Shown piece after piece: positions 15,581-22,533 of a DNA stretch of 31,730 nt. The notes under the pieces are model-generated. The model searched no databases and was not told the DNA's origin. It saw only the letters and a list, made by a program, of their open reading frames with translations. Positions within the stretch are counted from its first letter, which is position 1, and every line of letters begins with the position of its first letter. The position numbers and the translations under genes are program-made. Where the stretch lies: NCBI GenBank assembly GCA_038750655.1, contig JBCDGZ010000095.1, positions 1 through 31,730 on the forward strand, written 5' to 3'. Origin of the DNA: JBCDGZ01 sp038750655. Lineage in GTDB: Bacteria > Bacteroidota > Bacteroidia > Chitinophagales > Saprospiraceae.

Positions 15581-16366
15581 ATGAGCAAATCTATACAACC
15601 GAGAATTAGCCTGGTAGGCGCTGGCCCCGGCGATCCCGACTTACTGACGATCAAAGGCTTGAGGGCCTTGCAAACTGCTGATGTCATCCTCTACGATGCA
15701 TTGGTTAATCCTATCCTTTTGGAAGAGGCTCCCGAGAGCGCACTCCGCATTTTTGTAGGCAAACGCGCCAATAATCACCGCTATAAGCAGGAGGAAATCA
15801 ATATGATGCTGGTGCAGTATGCTTTCAACTACGGCCATGTAGTTCGGCTCAAGGGAGGAGACTCTTTTGTTTTTGGCCGGGGCCACGAGGAGCTGTCTTT
15901 TGCGGCGGCCTTTGATATTGAAGTGCAGGTGGTGCCGGGTATCTCTAGCTGTATTTCTCTGCCGGAGTTGCAGCAGGTGCCACTGACGCGCCGCGGTTTG
16001 AACGAGAGTTTTTGGGTGTTGACGGCGACAACTCGTAAGGGGCAGCTGTCGAGGGATGTAGCTATTGCTGCGCAGTCGACGGCAACGGCGGTGATCTTGA
16101 TGGGCTTGCGCAAGCTGCCGGAGATTGCCCGGATTTTTGCTGCCGAAGGCAAGGGGGATACGCCGGTGATGGTGATCCAGAATGGTTCTTTGCCGCAGGA
16201 ACGCCACGCTTTGGGTACGGTCGATACCATCGTTGAGGTGGTTGCGGAAAAGGGGCTGAGCACACCGGCGATTATCATTATCGGGGAGGTAGTGAAGCTG
16301 CATCCGGAATTGAATTATGTAGAGGTGGAGCGCGAATATTTAAATAACCAACAAAAAAGAGCTTAA
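15581..16366 (+). CDS. cobA: Uroporphyrinogen-III C-methyltransferase (SUMT)
   Basis: A 261-aa SUMT. It methylates uroporphyrinogen III twice, at C2 and C7, with S-adenosylmethionine to make precorrin-2, the first step towards siroheme. The N-terminal VGAGPGDPDLLTIKGLRAL, LYDALVNP and the GGDSFVFGRGHEE loop are the family signatures. The VPGISSC and PLTRRGLN segments follow. Length is that of stand-alone SUMT rather than the CysG fusion. It starts 44 bases after the sulfite reductase stop and is followed after 4 bases by precorrin-2 dehydrogenase. This is consistent with siroheme synthesis dedicated to the reductase. Confidence 0.95.
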   Translation: MSKSIQPRISLVGAGPGDPDLLTIKGLRALQTADVILYDALVNPILLEEAPESALRIFVGKRANNHRYKQEEINMMLVQYAFNYGHVVRLKGGDSFVFGRGHEELSFAAAFDIEVQVVPGISSCISLPELQQVPLTRRGLNESFWVLTATTRKGQLSRDVAIAAQSTATAVILMGLRKLPEIARIFAAEGKGDTPVMVIQNGSLPQERHALGTVDTIVEVVAEKGLSTPAIIIIGEVVKLHPELNYVEVEREYLNNQQKRA

Positions 16367-16370
16367 TCTG

Positions 16371-16997
16371 ATGAGTACAGCAACTACAAAAACGCAGCAA
16401 GCAACAGCGACCAATCCACTGTATCCCATTTTTCTAAAAGTCCACCAGTTACAGGTCTTGATTGTGGGAGCAGGAGAAGTGGGTTTGGAAAAATTATCCT
16501 TCATGCTCAAGAGCAGCCCGGATGCTCAGGTGACGATGATCGCACCGGAGGTATCGGAAGAGATACGGGAATTGCTGACTCGTCGTGATTATAAAGTTCG
16601 CTTGATTGAGCGGGTGTTCGAGCCGGAGGATGTGATCGATAAAGATTTGATCATCGCAGCAACCAATAATCGGGCGACTAATGAGGTGATCCGCAAACAC
16701 GGTAAGGCCCACGGTAAGCTGGTCAATGTAGCCGATACGCCTGATCTCTGCGATTTTTACTTAGGGGCGATTGTAACGCGGGGAAATTTGAAGGTCGCCA
16801 TTTCCACCAATGGAAAGTCGCCCACCTTCGCCAAGCGTTTTCGCCAGTTACTGGAAGAAGTCCTGCCAGAAGATGTAAATGAACTGCTGAATAATCTGCG
16901 CAGTATTCGCCAGAAACTGGTCGGCGATTTTGCCTACAAGGTGAAAAAGCTGAATGAAATTACCGCAGGAATGCTAGATAAGGAGCCCGAAGCTTGA
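16371..16997 (+). CDS. Precorrin-2 dehydrogenase / sirohydrochlorin ferrochelatase
   Basis: A 208-aa protein corresponding to the N-terminal part of CysG or to Met8p. It oxidises precorrin-2 to sirohydrochlorin with NAD+ and usually also inserts iron to give siroheme. The NAD-binding glycine motif is VGAGEVGLEKL at about residues 32-42. VNVADTPDLCDFYLGAIVTRGNLKVAISTNGKSP is the conserved central block. It lacks the C-terminal SUMT part, which is supplied by the preceding gene. A short Thr/Gln-rich N-terminus precedes the domain. Confidence 0.92.
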   Translation: MSTATTKTQQATATNPLYPIFLKVHQLQVLIVGAGEVGLEKLSFMLKSSPDAQVTMIAPEVSEEIRELLTRRDYKVRLIERVFEPEDVIDKDLIIAATNNRATNEVIRKHGKAHGKLVNVADTPDLCDFYLGAIVTRGNLKVAISTNGKSPTFAKRFRQLLEEVLPEDVNELLNNLRSIRQKLVGDFAYKVKKLNEITAGMLDKEPEA

Positions 16998-17018
16998 GGA
17001 ATTCATCAAAACAACACC

Positions 17019-17747
17019 ATGACACGACACATTAAAGCACAATTAGTACAAGCCGCGACAGCAGGAACAGAATTGGATATTGACCAGCTCAATGAGTTGT
17101 TTACCCCCTTATCTTATCGGGAAAGAATCGGTCTGCTTTACCATTACTTTGATCAAGATAAGGTGTTGTATACTTCTTCTTTTGGGACCAAATCGGTATT
17201 TCTCTTACACTTGATTCATCAACTTCGACCAACACAGCCCGTACATTTTATCGATACGACTTACCACTTCCAGGAAACTCTTGATTACCGGGACCAACTA
17301 CAAGACTTATTAAATTTAGAAATTATCAATGTACTACCCGGGGATACAGAAAATGCACTGACACGCGATGAGCAGTGGTGGATTGAGCACCCTAAAATGT
17401 GCTGTAGCATTAACAAGGTGGTTCCCCTAGAGCCAATTATTGCGTGTCATAAAGTGTGGATTTCTGGACTGATTGCTCACGAAACGGATTTCCGCTCTCG
17501 CCTACGGGTCTTCGAGCGGCAGGGCGACATTATCAAATTTCATCCCCTGATCGACATTGATCAAGGCGAGATGCTGTACCACATTGGTTATCATCAATTA
17601 CCCGCTCATCCACTGCAAGAAAAAGGCTATGGTTCAATTGGCTGTGCCCACTGTACGGCCAAAGGCGAAGGCCGCAGCGGTCGCTGGAAGGGCACCGCTA
17701 AAACGGAGTGCGGCTTGCACCCCAGTTATTTTACTAAAAAGAAATAA
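17019..17747 (+). CDS. cysH: APS/PAPS reductase
   Basis: A 242-aa reductase that converts adenylylsulfate (or phosphoadenylylsulfate) to sulfite. The nucleotide-binding TSSFGTKSVFLLHLI is at residues 52-66 and HFIDTTYHF at 76-84. Four cluster-type cysteines are present, CC at 128-129 and C209 with C212 (GCAHCT), indicating the 4Fe-4S, APS-preferring class. The catalytic Cys is C231 in the C-terminal ECGLH. The GEGRSGRWKG stretch between them is typical. Sulfite feeds the sulfite reductase at the head of the operon. No ATP sulfurylase (cysD/cysN/sat) is present in the window, so sulfate activation must be encoded elsewhere. Confidence 0.95.
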   Translation: MTRHIKAQLVQAATAGTELDIDQLNELFTPLSYRERIGLLYHYFDQDKVLYTSSFGTKSVFLLHLIHQLRPTQPVHFIDTTYHFQETLDYRDQLQDLLNLEIINVLPGDTENALTRDEQWWIEHPKMCCSINKVVPLEPIIACHKVWISGLIAHETDFRSRLRVFERQGDIIKFHPLIDIDQGEMLYHIGYHQLPAHPLQEKGYGSIGCAHCTAKGEGRSGRWKGTAKTECGLHPSYFTKKK

Positions 17748-17759
17748 AAACTTATTACC

Positions 17760-18764
17760 ATGATAAAGACTGATATATTGATCATCGGCGCCGGCCCTTG
17801 CGGCCTATTTACGGTTTTTGAAGCAGGCTTACTGAAGCTGCGCTGTCACTTGGTTGATTCACTGCCTCAGCCCGGCGGTCAATGTGCCGAGATTTATCCC
17901 AAAAAACCAATCTACGATATTCCAGGCCTTCCTTCCATCTTGGCAGGGGACCTGATTAAAAATCTCGAAGAGCAGATTGCCCCCTTCAAACCCGGCTTCA
18001 CCCTCGGCGAACGGGCCGAAACCATCGACCGCCTCGAAGATGATTCTTTCGTCCTCACGACCAACAAGGGCACCAAGATCAACGCACCCGTCATCGCCAT
18101 CGCTGGCGGCCTGGGCTGCTTCGAACCCCGCAAACCACCGATCCAAAACCTCGGTCGCTTCGAAGACAAGGGCGTCGAATACATCATCAAAGACCCCGAA
18201 TTTTATCGCAACAAGCGAGTCGTACTAGCGGGCGGCGGCGACTCCGCCCTCGACTGGACCATCTTCCTCGCCGACGTCGCCGAGGAGGTCATGCTGATTC
18301 ATCGCCGTCAACAATTCCGGGGAGCTTTAGACTCTGTGGAGAAAGTGGTCGACCTAGCGGAAAGTGGCCGTATTCGCCTGATGACGGATGCGCAGGCGAT
18401 AGGTCTCAACGGCAACGGCAAACTCAATGAAGTCGTGATCCGTCACAAAACCCAGGGAGAACTCACTCAGCCTACGGATCATTTTGTACCGCTCTTCGGT
18501 CTGTCGCCCAAGCTCGGCCCAATCGCCGACTGGGGCCTCAGCATCACCAAGAACGCTATCGAAGTCGATACCCTGGACTACAGCACCAATGTCCCCGGCG
18601 TCTACGCCATCGGTGATATTAATACCTATCCCGGCAAGCTCAAGTTGATTCTCTGTGGCTTCCACGAGGCGACACTGATGGTACAGTCCGCCTTCAAGTA
18701 CATCTATCCAGAGAAAAAATTAAGTTTCAAATACACTACAGTAAATGGTGTGGAGGGCTTCTAG
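17760..18764 (+). CDS. Ferredoxin--NADP+ reductase, thioredoxin-reductase-like type
   Basis: A 334-aa flavoprotein with the two-dinucleotide-domain plan of thioredoxin reductases but no CxxC redox centre, as in the YumC type of ferredoxin-NADP+ reductase. The FAD motif GAGPCG is at residues 10-15, the NADPH motif GGGDSA at 158-163, and the late GVYAIGDINTYPGKLKLILCGFHEA completes the FAD site. The expected role is to pass electrons from NADPH to ferredoxin, and from there to the sulfite reductase of the same operon. It is the last gene of the operon, ending 43 bases before a terminator. Confidence 0.9.
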   Translation: MIKTDILIIGAGPCGLFTVFEAGLLKLRCHLVDSLPQPGGQCAEIYPKKPIYDIPGLPSILAGDLIKNLEEQIAPFKPGFTLGERAETIDRLEDDSFVLTTNKGTKINAPVIAIAGGLGCFEPRKPPIQNLGRFEDKGVEYIIKDPEFYRNKRVVLAGGGDSALDWTIFLADVAEEVMLIHRRQQFRGALDSVEKVVDLAESGRIRLMTDAQAIGLNGNGKLNEVVIRHKTQGELTQPTDHFVPLFGLSPKLGPIADWGLSITKNAIEVDTLDYSTNVPGVYAIGDINTYPGKLKLILCGFHEATLMVQSAFKYIYPEKKLSFKYTTVNGVEGF

Positions 18765-18807
18765 CCCTTCTTACCCTTCATGATAAAGTTGTTTTTAGTT
18801 TGAATAG

Positions 18808-18845
18808 CGCCCAGATTGTTGACATGGTCTGGGTGTTTTTTATTT
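18808..18845 (+). terminator. Terminator of the sulfite-reduction operon
   Basis: CGCCCAGA (18808-18814 region) pairs with TCTGGGTG (18828-18835): 8 bp with one G-T pair and a 13-base loop, followed by TTTTTTATTT. It lies shortly after the ferredoxin reductase stop codon. Confidence 0.8.
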
Positions 18846-18859
18846 GGGGTCCATCCCCC

Positions 18860-19067
18860 CAAAAAGCTAAGCGGGCGGAGGCCATCATGGCCATCCGCCC
18901 GCAAGTCTTGACATTCTCAAAGTGTACTTTTGATAACTGCAGCCTGTTCGACAGCACTGCGATTTTTGGTTTTTTGGATAAAGTAGTCTAATTAATTGTT
19001 TTTTCATCAAGAGGCCCTGCTCTTAGCAGTCTTTCGACTACCATGAACTGTACTGCATACAATTCTA
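18860..19067 (-). ncRNA. Possible minus-strand small RNA or tiny ORF
   Basis: On the minus strand a possible -7 box TAGAATTG (19067-19060) is followed by a hairpin with a GAAA tetraloop (19039-19028). Further hairpins lie at 19024-19009 and 18960-18939. The stretch ends with a 9-bp GC-rich stem (18902-18894 with 18879-18871, with a nested GGCC/GGCC palindrome) followed by TTAGCTTTTT. The same stretch holds a 40-aa ORF, 19007-18885, starting MKKQLIRLLYPKNQ and containing QCCRTGC, whose stop lies inside the final stem. The GNRA loop and the T-tract both favour the minus strand. No -33 TTG is seen at the right distance. Confidence 0.3.
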
Positions 19068-19200
19068 ACAGTTGGCTTACTTTTTAAATGAGGGGGGAGA
19101 AATTCGCTTTAAGGGGTGTAATTTACTATGTCATCAAGGAAGCAAATATACTTCAGAGAATTGCAAAAAGGGTGCCAATTGTTTTTTAGGGGCTTTTGTG

Positions 19201-19323
19201 ACAGGGTTGGCGCCTTTGGCGCTTTGGGTTGACGGTTAGCGCCTTTGGCGCTTTGGTGGACGATGGACGGTGGACGGATTTGTGGCACCTGCGGTATTGT
19301 GGTTGACAGTTGGCGGCCGTACG
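19201..19323. repeat. Degenerate upstream members of the repeat array
   Basis: Two near-identical hairpin units GGCGCCTTTGGCGCT lie at 19209-19223 and 19238-19252. They are followed by GGACGATGGACGGTGGACGG and an imperfect GGCACCTGCGGTATT unit. They share the layout of the 59-bp repeats that follow but differ in stem bases. Confidence 0.6.
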
Positions 19324-19786
19324 TAAAAACGGTAGACGGTTGGCACCTGCGGTGCTATGGTAGACGGTTGACGGCCTAGCGTGAGAAACGGTAGACGGTT
19401 GGCACCTGCGGTGCTATGGTAGACGGTTGACGGCCTAGCGTGAGAAACGGTAGACGGTTGGCACCTGCGGTGCTGTGGTAGACGGTAGACGGCCTAGCGT
19501 GAGAAACGGTAGACGGTCGGCACCTGCGGTGCTGTGGTAGACGGTTGACGGCCTAGCGTGAGAAACGGTAGACGGTTGGCACCTGCGGTGCTATGGTAGA
19601 CGGTAGATGGCCTAGCGTGAGAAACGGTAGACGGTTGGCACCTGCGGTGCTATGGTAGACGGTAGACGGCCTAGCGTGAGAAACGGTAGACGGTCGGCAC
19701 CTGCGGTGCTGTGGTAGACGGTTGACGGCCTAGGGTGAGAAATGGTAGACGGGTGGCCACCTTTGGTGTTGTGGTTGATGGCCATA
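19324..19786. repeat. Array of about 7.5 tandem 59-bp repeats
   Basis: The unit begins GAGAAACGGTAGACGG, contains GGCACCTGCGGTGCT, then a second GGTAGACGG and ends GGCCTAGCGT. Copies start at 19324 (variant), 19383, 19442, 19501, 19560, 19619, 19678 and 19737 (partial, diverged), exactly 59 bases apart. Copies differ only at a few positions (ctatgg/ctgtgg, gttgacgg/gtagacgg, gttgg/gtcgg). Each contains a GCACC-TGC-GGTGC hairpin. Units abut without unique spacers, so this is not a CRISPR array. No reading frame through it looks like a protein. Confidence 0.9.
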
Positions 19787-19842
19787 TTTAGTGATACATA
19801 GCTCTGCACTTCTAATTATTCGCGTTTCATTATCTGCCTGCC

Positions 19843-19944
19843 GTCCACCGTCCACCCTGCCGGCCGGCAGGCGGGCGTCCACCGTCCACCGTCTACCAAA
19901 CTGCCAAAGGCAGCAACCGTCCACCAGGGCACCACAGGTGCCCC
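19843..19944. repeat. Inverted-orientation repeats and palindromes
   Basis: CCGTCCACCGTCCACC blocks, the complement of the GGTGGACGGTGGACGG theme upstream, flank a 16-bp perfect palindrome (19856-19871, CCTGCCGGCCGGCAGG). Hairpins CTGCC-AAA-GGCAG (19901-19913) and GGCACC-ACA-GGTGCC (19928-19942) follow. This makes the whole 19.2-19.95 kb region a head-to-head arrangement of the same repeat theme, directly in front of the trehalase gene. Confidence 0.7.
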
Positions 19945-19961
19945 AATTCCCCAGCTTTTTT

Positions 19962-19969
19962 TATTTTTG
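19962..19969 (+). promoter_or_regulatory. Possible -7 box of the trehalase gene
   Basis: TATTTTTG matches TAnnTTTG and ends 16 bases before the trehalase ATG. No TTG is present at the matching -33 position, so support is weak. Confidence 0.3.
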
Positions 19970-19985
19970 ACAAAAATTCTAACCA

Positions 19986-21599
19986 ATGAAGACATTCCGC
20001 TTGCTGTTGGGCTTTTTGCTCATAACCTCCATTGCCTGCCGACAGGCTACTCCTTCTGGTACGGAAGTACTGGAAGACAAAAGTCACCTCAGTCCCGATA
20101 AGCGTTTCGGGGAGTTGTTTCGCGATGTGCAGATGGGGGGACTTTTTCCGGATTCTAAAACTTTTGTTGACTGTACACCGAAGTATGCGACCGATGAACT
20201 GATGTCTCGTTATGCTAAGGCTAAGGTGAAGGGTGATTTTGACTTAAAAGCCTTTGTGGAAGAGCACTTTGAATTACCTCGGCAGTATGCTTCGGGGTTT
20301 AAGAGCGATACCAAGCGGACGGCGGCAGAGCATATCAATGCCCTTTGGCCGGTGCTGACCCGGCAGCCGGATGCAGCTACTAATGGTTCTTTGTTGGCCT
20401 TGCCGAAGTCGTACATCGTTCCTGGCGGGCGCTTCGGGGAGATTTATTATTGGGACAGCTATTTTACCATTCTGGGCTTGGAAGCCGCTGGTCAATGGCC
20501 GATGATTGAGAATATGTGCGATAATTTTACGCATTTGATCAACAACTATGGCTTCATTCCTAATGGTAATCGGACCTATTTTTTGGGCCGCTCGCAGCCT
20601 CCTTTTTATTCTTTGATCGTTAAAGTGTTGGCGGACGGGAAGAGTAAGGACGTGTACCAAAAGTACCTGCCAGGCTTAAAAAAGGAATATAACTTTTGGA
20701 TGGATGGGCTGGAACAGTTGACGGACAACAAAACGACGCATCGCAGAGTGGTGCGGATGCAGAATGGTGCGGTACTCAACCGCTACTGGGATGATCAACC
20801 CGAGCCTCGCCCCGAGTCTTACCGTGAGGATGTAGAACTGGCGGAGAGTGGAGACCGCCCAGCGGAGCAGTTGTACCGCGACATTCGGGCCGCTTGTGAA
20901 TCGGGCTGGGATTTTAGCAGTCGCTGGTTTCGCAACGGGCAATACCTGTCTAGTATTCATACTACTGAAATTATTCCGGTCGATCTCAATGCGCTGCTCT
21001 ATCATCTCGAAAGTGTGCTGGCCGACGCCTCGGCTCATACCGGTGATCAGGCTTCTGCGGACATCTACCGCGAAAAAGCCGAAAAGCGCAAGGCTGCTCT
21101 CCTGCAATACTGCTGGGAGGAAGCCACTGGTTTCTTTGTCGATTATGATTTTGTCAAACGGGAGCCGACGGGACGCCATTCACTGGCTGGAGCCTATCCG
21201 CTTTTCTTCGGTCTGGCTGACAACGAACAAGCCCGGAAGGTAGCGGAGCGCATCGAAGCAGATTTTCTAAAGCCCGGCGGAGCCGTTACAACGCTGAGCA
21301 ATACCGGAGAGCAGTGGGATGCACCTAATGGCTGGGCTCCCTTGCAATGGATTTGCATCAAAGGACTACGCAATTATGAACACCAGCCCTTAGCGGATAC
21401 CTTGAAAAATCGCTGGGTACGCCTCAATGAAAAGGTGTACGCCAATACGGGGAAGATGGTGGAGAAATACAATGTGGTTGACCTTAGCCTGGAAGCTGGG
21501 GGAGGAGAGTATCCCGTACAGGATGGATTTGGTTGGACCAATGGTATTTTGCTGCGCCTTTTATCAGAAAACAAAACAGAAGACAATGTATCAAAGTAA
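19986..21599 (+). CDS. treA: Trehalase (GH37) lipoprotein
   Basis: A 537-aa alpha,alpha-trehalase that splits trehalose into two glucose molecules. A lipoprotein signal precedes the family domain: hydrophobic residues 5-15, lipobox SIAC, modified Cys 18. Signature one, PGGRFGEIYYWDSYF, is at residues 146-160, and signature two, QWDAPNGWAPLQ, is in the C-terminal third. The segment ESGWDFSSRW holds the presumed acid residue, and GGGEYPVQDGFGWTNG the presumed base. The enzyme is therefore expected on the periplasmic or outer-membrane side. The downstream epimerase-like gene overlaps its 3' end by 14 bases, so the two are translated from one message. Confidence 0.95.
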   Translation: MKTFRLLLGFLLITSIACRQATPSGTEVLEDKSHLSPDKRFGELFRDVQMGGLFPDSKTFVDCTPKYATDELMSRYAKAKVKGDFDLKAFVEEHFELPRQYASGFKSDTKRTAAEHINALWPVLTRQPDAATNGSLLALPKSYIVPGGRFGEIYYWDSYFTILGLEAAGQWPMIENMCDNFTHLINNYGFIPNGNRTYFLGRSQPPFYSLIVKVLADGKSKDVYQKYLPGLKKEYNFWMDGLEQLTDNKTTHRRVVRMQNGAVLNRYWDDQPEPRPESYREDVELAESGDRPAEQLYRDIRAACESGWDFSSRWFRNGQYLSSIHTTEIIPVDLNALLYHLESVLADASAHTGDQASADIYREKAEKRKAALLQYCWEEATGFFVDYDFVKREPTGRHSLAGAYPLFFGLADNEQARKVAERIEADFLKPGGAVTTLSNTGEQWDAPNGWAPLQWICIKGLRNYEHQPLADTLKNRWVRLNEKVYANTGKMVEKYNVVDLSLEAGGGEYPVQDGFGWTNGILLRLLSENKTEDNVSK

Positions 21600-22533
21600 A
21601 ATAGAAGACTTCGGCCCTTATCAACGCTACACCTTATACAATACCGCTAAGGGCCATGCTATGGCCATCGTTCCGGCCTACGGTGCCAATTTGTTGAGCA
21701 CCCACCTGCACGGCTACTCGCTTCTCGATGGCTATACCACACCTGAAGAGTTGACCGCTAACAGCTGGTCGAAGAATGTGGTGCTTTTCCCCTTTCCCAA
21801 CCGACTGAAAGATGGTCGCTATCAATTTAACGGGCAGGAGTACCATTTTCCGATCAATAATGCCTCGACGGCCAATGCCATCCACGGGTTTGGACGCACC
21901 TTGCCGATGGAGGTGGATACGATAGCGACAGGCGAAAAGGAGGCCGCTATCAGCTGTAGCTACCGCGATAAGGGGGAACGAGCAAACTACCCCTTTGCGC
22001 ATACTTTTCGCATTGTGTTTCGGCTGAGCGATGCCGAAGGCCTGCGGGTGACGATGAGTTTTGAAAATAATGGAACGGTGGATTTACCGGTAGGGCTAGG
22101 GTGGCATCCTTATTTTAAATTCGATCGTCCAGTGGAGGAACTGACTTTGCAATTACCGCCCTGCCGAATGGTCGAGATCGATGACCGGATGATTCCGACG
22201 GGAGAGCGGAGTACTTACGATGCCTTCGCCTCGCCCCGAAAGATTGAAGAGGTAAATTTGGATAACTGCTTTGCGCTGGAAGCTGCCGAAGGTAGTGTGG
22301 CCGAAGCAATTGTTAGCCTACCCGAAGGGCGCCTGCGCTACTGGCAAGAAGCTGGCCCCGGCCGCTTCGACTACCTACAGGTCTTTACGCCGCCCGCGCG
22401 CCACGCCATCGCCCTCGAACCCATGACCTGCAATGTCGATGCTTTCAATAACAGCGAAGGACTCTACACGCTCGCTCCCGGCGAAAGGCTTTCTGGCGAT
22501 TTTGGCTTCAACTTTCAACCCGCCAATCCATAA
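21586..22533 (+). CDS. Aldose 1-epimerase-like protein
   Basis: A 315-aa cytoplasmic mutarotase-type protein (galactose mutarotase fold) that interconverts alpha and beta anomers of hexoses. Presumed catalytic residues are H100 (NAIHGFGRTLP), H174 (GLGWHPYFKF) and E278 (HAIALEPMTCN). The start at ATG 21586 is chosen over an upstream in-frame ATG at 21427: the extra 53 residues lie entirely inside the trehalase gene and do not resemble the family. It overlaps trehalase by 14 bases. Processing of the beta-glucose released from trehalose is a sensible role. It ends with no gap to the convergent gene at 22534. Confidence 0.87.
   Translation: MYQSKIEDFGPYQRYTLYNTAKGHAMAIVPAYGANLLSTHLHGYSLLDGYTTPEELTANSWSKNVVLFPFPNRLKDGRYQFNGQEYHFPINNASTANAIHGFGRTLPMEVDTIATGEKEAAISCSYRDKGERANYPFAHTFRIVFRLSDAEGLRVTMSFENNGTVDLPVGLGWHPYFKFDRPVEELTLQLPPCRMVEIDDRMIPTGERSTYDAFASPRKIEEVNLDNCFALEAAEGSVAEAIVSLPEGRLRYWQEAGPGRFDYLQVFTPPARHAIALEPMTCNVDAFNNSEGLYTLAPGERLSGDFGFNFQPANP

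Noticed and set aside
18800..18991. 63-aa plus-strand ORF after the ferredoxin reductase
   Set aside because: It runs through the terminator and the GC-rich palindrome and has no protein-like features.
19324..19786. Tandem 59-bp array considered as CRISPR
   Set aside because: Units abut without unique spacers, differ by scattered single bases, and no cas gene is nearby.
21427..21585. Upstream in-frame ATG extending the epimerase-like protein by 53 residues
   Set aside because: The extension lies inside the trehalase gene and has no family-like content; ATG 21586 gives the normal N-terminus.
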